NCBI RefSeq assembly: GCF_037126465.1
Contig: NC_088203.1
Span: 82,894,668 to 82,958,667 of the forward strand
DNA from: Ornithodoros turicata
Lineage: Eukaryota; Arthropoda; Arachnida; Ixodida; Argasidae
Reading direction: 5' to 3'
Length of the DNA: 64,000 nt
Of this stretch, positions 46,166-57,418 are shown piece after piece (the stretch's first letter is position 1; the number at the start of each line of letters is the position of its first letter). Below the pieces are notes generated by a model, which searched no databases, was not told the origin of the DNA, and saw nothing but the letters and a program-made list of their open reading frames with translations. The translations under genes and the position numbers were made by a program.

Positions 46166-47204
46166 CTTCAAGAGACAGGGCACAAACAGTCACTTTGATG
46201 CGACATTTCCACAAATACTCCACCTCATAACTTCCGTTTAATGCCAGAAAAGTAACACTGTTTACAAGTAGAGCACATTGCTTGTGCTCACACTTGATGA
46301 TGTTGGTTGTCTCAAAATGAAAATTCATGAATTTGAGCGAACCCGCAAATAAATTTTTGCTTTCACACCTTGGCAACATTTTAACCGAAGGAGTTGTTGT
46401 TACCAAATGGAAGGATAAAAGATACTTATCTGGTGGGACACTATTCAATACCACAGTACTGCTATTTCCCACAGTCCCTAGCAGCCATCCACAGCACTTT
46501 TTATATTTCAATATGTTATAGCTTCACTCAGCTGAACACTTGAAGAAAAGAACTGTTATACAGCTAAACATAGTACAAGCAATGCTGCTCCAATATATTT
46601 TTTCCAGTGTACCGAACTAGGATTTCATTTATTTTTCCTGGGCAGTGGAGATATGAAACCTAAAATTCCACAAGGAATCGACAGTTAAGTGTGAGGTCAA
46701 ACTGCAGTACGAAGCATTACTATAATACATGCTCACTACATAATAATCTGGCATGCAAGGTACCTGTTGCCCAACGAAATTCGTAACAGTCACAGATGAA
46801 GTCCTAAAGTGGCGTGAAGACTGTTTCGAACTACACGATGCAGTAGGGAATCAAAATTGACACAACAGTGCCCACACCTACACTTAAGCGCATCAAACAC
46901 ATCTGATCACATATAGGAGCAACATATCAGTGCAACAGTGCCCAGTGTGAAAGCACATACAACGAAGAACAGTCTTCATTACTGCACACCACAGCAATTT
47001 TGTGGGCAGGTTTTGGAACAACATTTTGAACAGCACTGCCTGTACATTCGTAATGCATGCAAAACTCCCCTACTTATGGCAGTACACAAACTCCGCCAAA
47101 GCTGCCGCATCTCACATTCAATAACAGAGCTGCGCTAAGTCGCTTTCTTTGTTACATTTATGCGACAGAATAAATGACCAGTTATATGCGTGCAGCTAAA
47201 GATG
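46166..47204. other. No gene seen
   Basis: Open frames reading into exon 46017-46165 from upstream on the minus strand are intron. No further exon is recognised. Confidence 0.45.
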
Positions 47205-47330
47205 GATGTGCCGAGAATTCAGTGCGCGTTACAGAACTCCCAGGTGGGCAAAAATTAATCGGCAGTCTGATGACCACCGTGGTGGAACGAATTATATCAC
47301 TATCAGATGGAAATGGATGGGTTCTCCTAT
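47205..47330 (+). mobile_element. Degraded SINE fragment
   Basis: AACTCCCAGGTGGGCAAAAA then TTAATCGGCAGTCTGA (near 47235-47275) matches the 3' part of the better SINE at 52455-52744 with several changes. The tRNA-like head is missing or unrecognisable. Confidence 0.55.
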
Positions 47331-47410
47331 GGAGAACTTTCATTTATTTATTTTTTTCTGTCTATCTTCGCATTCCCATTTGCGACGAGCATGAGCATGT
47401 GATAAGCAGA

Positions 47411-47541
47411 TCAGTTGAGTCTCTGTGACAGACACGAGTATGACACATCATGAATGTACTTCATTTTGAAAAATTCTTCTCGAAGGTGCCGATAGTTCTA
47501 CCTCCACGTAGGACACACGAATGTGTTTGAATGACAGGTAT
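47411..47541 (-). pseudogene. Decayed C2H2 terminal exon (47.5 kb)
   Basis: A good acceptor (GTTTTATCATTGCAG ending 47542) opens phase 1, as in the live exons. In that frame it reads TCHSNTFVCPTWR, then a stop (TAG), then NYRHLREEFFKMKYIHD, reaching a final TGA at 47411. Compared with the array pattern, FVCPTWR-x-NYRHLRE looks like a finger in which the second Cys has become Trp and one codon has become a stop. The first His position is Lys. Each of these could be a single-base change. I infer a variable exon lost by mutation. Confidence 0.5.
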
Positions 47542-50500
47542 CTGCAATGATAAAACAGTGCTTACAACATGGACTGAGAAAAATCAATTTTTTGTAAAGT
47601 GCAGTTATAACATTGTGCCATTCCTGTAACTGCATGGCAGACTTCAAAACTTTGCTCAAATATTGAGTATGAGAACAGATTGAAAAAAATTTGGGACATG
47701 CTAAAGATACAAAGCCTAACCGTACTTCTGTGCAGATCAGTTAATAATCATGTTCTTAGCCATGCAGAATGAATAATCCTGAGTGAGATGCACTTCGGTT
47801 CCGGTTGCCAGTGGATTCTCCTTGTTAGAAAACGTTAAAAAAAAGTCTGCGAACATTGAGATGCCCTCTGTATTACTGGAATGAATAAAACAGTGGAACA
47901 AAATTCAGTGGAATACTGATCAACTCTAATGAGATGGACAGCCCCATGCCAGCAAAAATGGTTCGAAGTAGAAAAGGAAAGGATGCACCCACTTGTAGAA
48001 GAATCAGCATACTTGTCTCTAAAGGGCAAGAGCATGGGCCTCACTCCACGAACACTACCTAAGTATGGGTTGGATGTCCCTAGAAGGAGGCAGATACGGT
48101 TGACAAGAAAGCTAGGAAGTTTGCGCCTCTTGTTTTGAAGACTACAGGGCATGCACTTTTGTGCATTTGTACACATGGTAACAAGGCTGAAAGCAAGGTG
48201 ATAAACACCTGCACAGCACATGCATAACTACAGAGGTGCAAATCATTATGTGACAGTCGAGGTTATAATACCTGTACTTTTATATCAAATTATGATAGCA
48301 GGACTCTGAAAAGTAGTGAATTAAATAAAAAAAAGCAGAAAACTATTACTATCTATCTTGTAAGTGTCTAAAAATATTAAAATTCACTGAGGGAATGGTT
48401 TGCGCAGCAGTTGAGTAGCCGTTTCTTGACATTTGATGGCACCAATAGTTGAAGGCAAACACGATGGTACCTTTCTTACTGCTCGAAGCTCGAGTTAATT
48501 ACTTAATTAAAAATGGTTTTAACAAATCATGCACAGTGCTCATATAATGTAGCGTAATCCTTTATTGTGCTCACCATTACAGAAGCATTGCTTGCATGTT
48601 ACCCCATAGAAATTATATCCTCCAGCATGTTTATATAGCCCATGCACCAGCAACCCATACAATGTGAGCATTACATTGCAAAGTAGAGCAGACTACATCA
48701 TCGTATACAGATACAAAGAAATCTAGCTCCACTGAGTACAGAACTGTTTCGTCATCTAACTAACATGTACAGAATGTATAAACGCTACGCTCATCTACTT
48801 TCTTATATTTCTGCACTTCCTTTTGTGCACGTATTTGTGCCACGCTCATCTCTTTGAACTGCACAAATTTCACACTCGTGCAGTTTGCATGCAAAAAAAT
48901 GAAATGCCATTCTTGTGCACAAAACGTTAAAATTTTGCTATATGCCTGCAGCAAGACATGTGAAACAGCAGTAATTATCACAGACCATGCCTTTCACATC
49001 AATCTCAGTTTCACATCACATCTGATGCAAGTATATGAAGTGCCTTACAGCAGAGTACAAATAGTATAAAGCAAAATATAAAAGATTCAGCAAAAAGGTA
49101 TCACAGCTGGTAACTAAACGTTGCAGGAGATTTACTGCACTAGTGTGCAGAACATAAATATATGTATACGTGTAAGACTGGTAATAGGTGTATGTAAAAC
49201 CATTAAAGTACAGCTCACTAGATAAATGGACAAATACGCAGCAAGTGGTGCATAAAGGTATTTCATTACAAACAAAAGAATGTTCCTCAGTGGGACAAAA
49301 GCAAAACAAAACAGTTATCTTTTTCCAGAATAAGCACAGCATAATAAAAGTACAGCACCCACAAACTCAAATGCAATGCAAGTACCGTATCAAATGAAAC
49401 ATTTGCAGCACAGAAACTGTCCTCCAAAACAACAAAATCTTCATGATACGATCACAGCCTCCTCCTATCGTATAGACAGCACACAATACAAGCTTTAAAA
49501 AAATGCTTACTTAATCCCGAAAAGAGCAAAGAACAAAAGAGGAAAAGTTTGTTGCATCCGTTGTTGTTCTAACTCACAACACAGAAACAGGGATATGGTA
49601 CCTTGATACCAAACATGTGACAGGACTTCTGTGATGCATCAAGGTATTACTTTGTGATAGCCAACATACAACAATGCTAACATGAGTAATAGCAGGCATA
49701 CGTTTGTACACGTACAGTCGATCCCACTTAGCATTACGATTCTGTGGGGAACACGAAAAACACCACACTGAAGTGGTCTCTAACAAAAATCTAACACCAA
49801 CAGAAACATATGCAGAGAGTCTGACTTTTTCATTCTAAATGCCTTCCCCAGCTTCCGGGAGGGAAAAATATATATTGATACATTCGGTTGTTTCCGAGTT
49901 GCCTTTTGTTCTTCCTGTCCAGCAAGCGGCCCGCAGTTCAAGTTGTGTATATAGTTCAACATGCATTCTTCCTCGCGAATTATAGTCACAATTACCGCTG
50001 CTGAAGAACACGAGCGGTGATTCCAGTCGCAACTTAACCTTTAATGAACCTGATACAGTCGCACGGACGATGCAGCACCGCATGTGCCTACGCAAACGCC
50101 CTCGCCTGCCGTCTGCCCTAAATTGTAACATCAAATGTGCTTAGCATAGGTTATTGTTGCACTACAACAATATGTCCATCACACATGCGTTCAGATTTGC
50201 TGCTAAACAGTGGATGTGGTACATGATACAACGTGATACGTGATTGGAATCCGGGGAGAAATCAGGTTTAACCCGATTTGGTCCGGAACTGATTCAAGGG
50301 TGAGGGGTGGGGAATAGGGAGGCGCCTGGTTTGATCCGAAAAGGTCACACGCATGCACAAGTATAAATGGAGCACCACAGAACAAACTTGGTTAGTCTTA
50401 AATGTAGATTTTGCTGCTCGTTCCCGCATTACTCAAGTTCCTGCTGCCCTTGCCAAAACCTCATTCCATGACAGGGAACAATCGCATTGCGACAGGAATA

Positions 50501-50614
50501 CAAAGAGATGAATACAAAGGGCATGCATATTTTCATTGACAAAGGGCACGTTTGTTGCATTAATTGTTTACCGAGCCAACATGGGTTAATGCTTTGCAAT
50601 CTGACTCTGTTGTT
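47542..50614. other. No supported gene
   Basis: AT-rich intron-like sequence. Frames at 47835-48221 and 49016-49342 have no domain or splice support. Confidence 0.4.
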
Positions 50615-51075
50615 TTCAGGTTTTATTTATTATATTAATTTTTTTATTTTAACATATTGCGAGCCGTAGCCCAAGCAGGACGGGCCTTACCTCAACAACG
50701 CAAGTCACTACAAATCAGCTCAAGTGTCAGACAACGAGCAAAAAGTTGCAAGACATGTTGACAAAGTAACAAAAAAGTTACGGCCAAGCGCTTCAAACAA
50801 GAAAACAGGAAAAGTACCAGTCACGAGACACATTTGACACAACAACAAAAATTGCAACAAAAAGCTCACTCAAGCGCTTCGACTAAATTGGCCGACAGGA
50901 AAATCTCGGTCGGGAGCAAGTTCCATTCTTCGACCGTTCTTGGGAAGAAACTGTGTTTGAAAGCATTAGTCCTCGCAAAAATGGGAGTCAATAACCATGG
51001 ATGTTGCGTATCACGTGTCCGCCTTGTTCAAAGTGGCTTCACGCAATCTGGTAGTACTGTCAATTTTCCCTTACC
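50615..51075 (-). mobile_element. LINE 3' remnant
   Basis: In the minus direction the decayed frame includes SMVIDSHFCED and FLPKNGRRMELAP, a broken form of the PRTI-x-WN-x-LP motif near the end of CR1/jockey LINE proteins. A long 3' tail ends in AATAATAAATAAAACC near 50630 (minus). It is similar in type to the LINE at 10790-11262. Confidence 0.5.
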
Positions 51076-51228
51076 TGATAAGCAATTTGAGAGAAATGAC
51101 AACCGGGTAATTTTCCTACGGGCCTGCAAGGTTGAGATGTTACTCTTCCGCATTAATAGAGATGGTGAGTCGGAGATAGACATGGCAGGAGTAGAGTGGC
51201 AATTATGAACTGCATAATGCCACAAAAA

Positions 51229-51458
51229 TGGCGTACGCCCCTGGGGGAGATAGTCTGATTACACCAATGAGAAACCGCACTGCATTGCGGCCCTTCTTGA
51301 GAAGGAGAGAAGAAGGAAAGCATAAATTGTGGTTTCGTTCGCGCATAAATCGTGAATGATGCAACAAACTAGTTTCCGTTCCTTTTGTATTGCTGTCAAG
51401 GTAACACCATCTTTCATTCCGCGAGGAGAAACTTTTGCATTTTAGAGCCCCTTTAGAG
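51229..51458. mobile_element. Partial copy of the TTAA element at 41579-42024
   Basis: Shared strings include CATAAATTGTGG, GTTCCTTTTGTATTG and TCAAGGTAACACCATCTTTC, ending AGCCCCTTTAGAGG. The left half is missing or diverged. Confidence 0.65.
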
Positions 51459-51747
51459 GGACAATCTGGAGCTGTCAATTGATTTTGATATTAGAGTTGT
51501 GTTCATCTCTATCTATCGTGCAGATGCCACTTGCAAAGTTTCATCAAGGTGAGTGTCATAGCCTCGAAATAAACAAGAATAACTAACAGCATGTTGACAT
51601 CCTGCTTCGGCTTTACAGTGACTTAAGCAACTCACCGTGGTGGACGTTGCAAGGGCGTGCGACCGAGATATAAGTGATCGAGGATGGTTTTGAGATATGA
51701 TACAACATAATCGACAAGTTTTGTCTCAAATCGGTGGCTTGATTGAT

Positions 51748-52175
51748 TGTCGGAACCACGACCTACTAGACTATATTGACCATGTCACAATCGGCAACCC
51801 CTATGAGGAGGCCCGTCTGCACGATCCGCTAGGGGCGCCACTCATCGGCACGCAAGATCTACATCGTGATTGGACAAAGGAAATCTGAATTTTGAACGCG
51901 CAGAAGTGGACGTACGACTACCGTAGCAGACGACAGCAACCGCTCCTATGAAAACGCGTAGAATGATGATGACAATCAACTTTACAAAGAAGTACCTCCC
52001 AAGGGATATTCACCGCTTGTACAAAAATACTAAGGCAAGCCGAAGTACAAAGTATTGCAGAAATTGAGGAAGCAATAACAGGGCCGATGATTAGCGCCCC
52101 TGCTAGCTTCCAAACGCGGCACCGGGAAGGAGTGCTTGTGACACGGTCGTTATAATCTAGTGGGTCGTGGTCGGA
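51748..52175. repeat. Foldback element
   Basis: GGAACCACGACCTACTAGAC near 51750 pairs with TCTAGTGGGTCGTGGTCGG near 52157, and GCTAGGGGCGCCACTCATCGGC pairs with GCCGATGATTAGCGCCCCTGCTAGC. The ends are diverged. Confidence 0.6.
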
Positions 52176-52454
52176 ACACAACACTGAAAGCTAACGAAAG
52201 CAACCTCATGGCGACGGAAGTGCTAGGTATAAAACTGAATTATGGTAAAACCCACGTACAATGATCATTTTTACTTTGCTCCCATAGCAACTTTTTCAGT
52301 ACGCGGGTCATGGTGCTAGACAGCAATGTGCCCGTTACCGTACTGGTGCCGCAGAGCGACCGATTTCATTTTTGATTTTGATCATTTTGACTTGTTGCCC
52401 GCCGACGGCTAAAATTGATTATGCCATTGTTCGCAAGACTCAGATGGGCAAAAG

Positions 52455-52744
52455 CCGCCCTCAGTGGCTCAGTCGGTAGCGTGTCCGCATGCTGATCTGA
52501 AGATTGCGGGTTCAAACCCGGCCGAGGACGGTGGCAACTTGGTGGAAGGGTACGAGTTGCTCAGACACGCCGTCTTCCGCGAGGGATGTTAAATGTGGTG
52601 TGCCGTGTGTCGAGATTTCATCGCACGTTAAAGAACCCCCCGGGTGGGCAAAATTAATCCGCAGACCCGACCACTGTGGCGTCGCTCACGATCAGTTTTC
52701 TCGCGGCGTAAAGCCCCGAATTATTATTATTATTATATTATTAT
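52455..52744 (+). mobile_element. tRNA-derived SINE
   Basis: The head carries a box A (TGGCTCAGTCGGTAGCG near 52464) and a box B (GGTTCAAACCC at 52509-52519) of an RNA polymerase III promoter. The body includes GTGTGTCGAGATTTC, GTTAAAGAACCCC and AAAATTAATCCGCAGACCC. A (TTA)n tail ends it at 52720-52744. This head and body type is familiar from tick genomes (Ruka-like), but I could not check that by search. It is not a free tRNA gene, because no acceptor stem closes. Confidence 0.8.
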
Positions 52745-52922
52745 CAAATGGGCAAAAGCTCTGATAACACATCTGATGAAGATGCGGATGTTTTGCCATC
52801 CCTTACGTGTTCTAAAGGCATTTGCGGGATCAAGATTTCATTAAGAAACACATATTCTCCTCACTAGAGTACTGTACGTAGCTGGATGCACTAGAGTCTG
52901 ATGCTGTGCAACTCTGCAACTA

Positions 52923-53861
52923 CAGTAGAACCTCGCTAATTCGATCTCGCTTAATTCGAACTTCCGGTTAATTTGAGGGATTGCTGCGGTCCCGTCTTCA
53001 CACGTTGCAATCTGTCCGCGTAATTTGTAGAAAACTGGCCCGTATCCCGCTTGCCTACCGAACTTCATTGCCTACCATCAGCTTCCAACCCACGCAACGA
53101 CCTTCCATAAAAACCACGTGCTTGTTCCCTCGCTGACTTCCCTTTCCCAGCCGCCAGTCACGCGTCACAACATCCTCGCTCCTTGTGCTGTCTTGCCACC
53201 CAGTGTCCCAGTGTACGGATTACGCGGACCGGCGGATTCGGCTCGCCTTCGTTTCGTGCTCTTGTTGAGTTCGACTTCGAAGTCCACTTCTTGCCTGTGG
53301 GCTGCGGAGACAGCCCACGGGTGAAGTACAAGACACTGACGATGAAAGAAAAGGTGGCGATCATTGCAGGGTGGAGATCTGCAACATACTGTAATCTCCT
53401 GCCGGTGATGCAAGTCCCGAGGAGGGCTTCGCATCTTTTGAAGAGTACGCCAGGGTAGAAGACACAGAACAGACCTGTGCCGCAACTCTCATGGGGGACA
53501 TTGTTCTGAACACGGCTTGCGAACAGAGCGATGACTACGACGGCAATGAATGTGCACGCGCGCCTTTTTTTGGGGGAAGTTCTTTCTTATGCAACAACTG
53601 GGTGCAAGTTCAGAATGTTGTACGCCACTTTGTATAAGCCAACGGCCCGCACAGTGATATGATAGACTCCGTAGCCCATCTTGGACGAACGGTGACGCGC
53701 GATGTCAATTTCGGAAAGTGGCAGACGAAGGTAAGCGAGTTTTTCGGCAAATCAATATGTTTTCCTTCACCATGTGCCCAGGTTTGCTTAACTCGAACGC
53801 CCCGGTTAATTTCGAAATTTTTTTGCCCTCCAGACGACTTCGAATTAACGAGGTTCTACTG
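52923..53861. mobile_element. Tigger-like (pogo) DNA transposon relic
   Basis: The ends CAGTAGAACCTCGCTAATTCG at 52923 and CGAATTAACGAGGTTCTACTG ending at 53861 are inverted copies flanked by TA. Inside, the plus strand reads VKYKTLTMKEKVAIIAG near 53325-53375. This resembles the start of the CENP-B-type helix-turn-helix of Tigger/jerky proteins. The catalytic region is absent, so the copy is non-autonomous. Confidence 0.75.
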
Positions 53862-54033
53862 TACCAGAAGCAAATCTAAAATAACAAGTTAGTTTGAAAT
53901 AACTATTGATTTTTCGCGGTCTTTTTCACAGTGTCAGGTTCTCCCTTTCTATGCAAAGGTACGCACATCTCGCAGGCTCTGCAGCATGACTATTTTAGAT
54001 GAGCCCTCCCACAGTGATATTCCTTGTAATATA

Positions 54034-54911
54034 CAGGGTGTCCCAGAAAATGTGTCATTGAATTATAATAAAAAAACTACACCACCTAGAGTCATGCGGT
54101 CAACGGCATTTGTTCTTACTGGGTTTTTGCCACCTCCTCATGTGAATGTCGTGTAACGTAAGTTTAATTATGTAAATTTTTGCGAGCTTAAGTCGGAAAT
54201 TTCCCTAGTAAAGGTCACTTTTTTACCCCACCAATGTGAAGAGCGTGTCTAATTTAGTCAAATTAATGATAATTGACAGGGATATTCAGGAGCTATCCCA
54301 TCGGAAAAAATAGCCGAACATCATGCTCTACGGAGGTCGCACAGAATAGCGCACGATGAATTTTTCAGCGCAATCTTTGTCAGTCCGACAAAAGGAGGTT
54401 GGAAACCCAGCCCTCCCCGACACCGCAGAAAGAGATAAAACAGGCATGGCTTATCACGTCCGACTTTCGCTGGGATAATGCTTTCCCTCTCCCAATTTTA
54501 GGAACTGTTACTTTTTCTACTATCACTCTGTGGGCTCGCTTCGGAACCTCCTTTCGTCGCACTGCGAGCGATTGCGCTCAAACAGTCATCGCGCGCTATG
54601 GTCCGGTGCTCCGAAAAGCATGATATTCGGCTATTTTTTTCCGATGGGATAGCTAGTGAGTATCACTGTGAATTATCATGAATTTGAGTGAATTCGGCAC
54701 GCTCTTCATATTGGTGGGGTAAAAAAGTGACATCTACTTGGCAAATTTCCGAGTTGAGTTCGCAAATATTTACATGATTAAACTTGGAGTACATGACATT
54801 CACGTTAGGAGGTGGCAAAAACCTAATAAGAACAAATGCTGTTGACCGCATGATTCTAGGTGACGTAGTTTTTTTATTATAATTCAATGACACGTTTTCC
54901 GGGACACCCTG
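54034..54911. mobile_element. Long foldback element, CAGGGTGTCCC ends
   Basis: CAGGGTGTCCCAGAAAATGT at 54034 is matched by ACACGTTTTCCGGGACACCCTG ending at 54911, with TA at both sides. The match continues inward through TCGGAAATTTCC / GGCAAATTTCCGAG to the inner pair ATCGGAAAAAATAGCCGA (54300) and ATTCGGCTATTTTTTTCCGAT (54626). The arms are therefore about 280 bases around a 300-base loop. Confidence 0.85.
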
Positions 54912-57056
54912 TATAACGAAGTCTGCAGTGATCATTGGCACCGTTATTCGCAAGTTTTGCTGCATATTTTTGTGAAACTTTTTTTCATAATGGCTCAGAG
55001 CAGCAGAAGAAAGCATGCCACAAGGTTTCTCTAGCTTCATTTTGGGTCCGGACGGATGCTTTAAAAACACGCCTACAATTCAGCAGTAAAGCTAGACCTA
55101 GAATGCCATAAGTGAGTACATATCAAACTAGAACTCAAATGAAGCAAAGAAACGCTAATGCATATTGTAAAGTAAGTGTTTTTTTTTTTTGTCGGCTCTC
55201 TGTGCTCATTAAGTGCTTGCATACGTTTGCTCCCGGTTCCAAAGTGCATATGTCAGTGGATCTTGGCCAATAGCTCAGAACTGTAGTTGAAGTTTGGAAG
55301 GCTGCACACTACTACTAACATTTGGTGACCTTTTTACACATCCTCAGCGCATGGCGTTTGTGCTTTGCGTGTTAAAACTGTGAACTCGCAGTAATATTAT
55401 GCCATCTAGTTATTAGGGCTGGTTCGCCTCAGTTCCATATCCCTGTTAATTATTACGCACGCTGCCTGACTTTGAACTAACAAGGGATTACAGTACAAAG
55501 GTGGAAATACCACGAATGTGGCGTTTGCTTCGTAGTTAACAGTTCAGTACTGCAGCAGTGCACCACACAAAGCCAATGAAAACGTTAACGCCTTCTATCA
55601 GTTCAAGGGTAAAGGTAAGCACCTTCAGCAACAGTGAAGTTATCCTTTATACAAGCATTAAGAATGCTAGGGAAGCTCATCAGATCAGGTCGTATATTAG
55701 TTGACACACTGCCTGTAAGCATGTGATATGCACTTTGCTGTTTCTATACAACTCAAAGTAGACACTGAGAGTGTCAGTCATCTTGCACATAGCGACCTCT
55801 TGCGAGATCTCTCACAGGGAAGACAAAGTTGGGCAGAAGCTAAACCGACCTTCTCTTTATTTGTTCCACACTTCACCTTTTACGATGACCAGCTAAACAG
55901 AGTGAGAATCATTTTTACGGTTCCCACTTCAGGTTTGTTAATTGCACACAGGAAATAATTCTTTTTTTTTTAAACGTCTCAAACCTCCCACATGCCACAG
56001 TTGGCGCACAAATTGCAAGAAGAGAAAAATAGGGCATGTACGATGAAACACATTAGAAGAAAATGAGTACTTGCAAGTCATTCAAAAGCAGCACTCTGAC
56101 AGTGCACAGTGGCACGATGTCGCATGGACTAACGAGGCCGTACTGCAGTGTGTTATGTGGCATCTGTGAACGAGCAAAAATGAAAACCAATATAGCATTG
56201 TATGCACCAATCGCAACACAGTTCTTAACGAATCATGTACTTTTCCACTAGTGCCGTCATATACGTAGCAAAAGGTGTCCCTTCACTAACGGCGTTCATG
56301 ATTCCCAAATCTCTGCATCTGAAAAACCTTCATAAATTTCTTTCAGACTTCCTGCAAGCATTATTCCGTATGGACCGAGAGCAGTCCCGAAGAGACCTTC
56401 CAGCTAGAGCAGAACACGCGTGCGCCGAACACCTATGTCCCCACGGGCAGCGCCGTTCTAGAAGGGCTGCACAATATCCAGAAGACGTTTTAACCGTACA
56501 ATTTACATACGTCGGTCTTCAAAATTAGCTAAGAACATGCAACATGTCACATAGTTTTGTTTCCTGTGCTAAAATTTCCAGGAAAAAAGCAAAACAAAAC
56601 TTAACTACTGCTCTTATCTTGACTTCAATTTACAAAAATAAAATAAATATGGGCACGAGAAGCATGTCCAAGTCCATGGCACAATTAACGACAGGTGCCT
56701 GTGACTACCGGTGTGTCTTGTCCCGCTGTATGTTACGCCACGAGCAGCTACGACAATCAACATGTTAACCGTAAAACAAAAAGTAACTTCCCACGTTCCA
56801 CACATCGTCTTCCGCGGAAGCCTTGTTGCCAGACCTTACCAGCTATCACAAGCTACCATCCGGCATCTACTGGGAAAGTCTGCCAGAAAGCCGGCCCTTT
56901 GCCCCCCCATCCGGATGGCTCTCTATCAACCGTACCCACAATTCACAGCGACATATATTTGTCCCACCCATACACAAACTGCCACATAATAACATTTCAT
57001 CTCAAACGAAGCTGCCTTCTTACCAGGAGGAAGTTCTATGTGACTCTCTCCACGCC
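54912..57056. other. No supported gene
   Basis: One plus-strand stretch at 56351-56528 follows a good acceptor (AAATTTCTTTCAG) in phase 1 and is open for 59 codons (FLQALFRMDREQSRRDLPAR onward), but it has no recognised domain. T-rich runs are near 55180 and 55965. Confidence 0.35.
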
Positions 57057-57418
57057 TCACATGAATGACGAAGTGTCATGCGAGGCATGCCGCGGTGGGC
57101 GTCCCCTTCTTCCGCGGGCTGACGGGACGTTGACTCCGTGGACGCCCTGGACGTGGGAACGCAAATTGTCCGCCCAGTTGAACCTCCGTGGACAGTAGGC
57201 GCACTGGTACTTGAGAAAGTTTGGGTTGTGGATGACTCGATGCCTCCGCATGGTGAATGCAGTCGAGAAGTTTTTGTTGCAGATATCACAGATGTAGCGG
57301 TCTTCGCGTGCGGCTTGCGAGTCGTGGCCGTGAAGGAAAGAAAACTGAGACATGGACAGCATCGACGGCGGAGAGCGGCTGCTGGGATAGCGGATGTTGC
57401 CCAAGAAGGGCTTCGGTT
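57057..57418 (-). CDS. Variable terminal exon with two C2H2 fingers (57.1 kb)
   Basis: A strong pyrimidine-rich acceptor (CCTCTCCCCTCCCCAG ending 57419) opens phase 1. The lead is about 45 residues (PKPFLGNIRYPSSRSPPSML onward, then FLHGHDSQAAREDRYI). Finger 1 is CDIC-x12-H-x3-H with FSTAFTMRRHRVIH, the linker NPNFLKYQ, and finger 2 CAYC-x12-H-x4-H with RFNWADNLRSHVQGVHG. A basic tail SARGRRGRPPRHASHD resembles an AT-hook (GRRGRPP). The RFNWxD motif of finger 2 is shared with the 60.9 kb exon, so the two are probably duplicates. Confidence 0.9.

Noticed and set aside
50834..51208. 124-residue plus frame
   Set aside because: It is antisense to a LINE remnant.
52464..52520. Possible tRNA gene
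   Set aside because: Box A and box B are present, but no cloverleaf acceptor stem closes and a SINE body follows.
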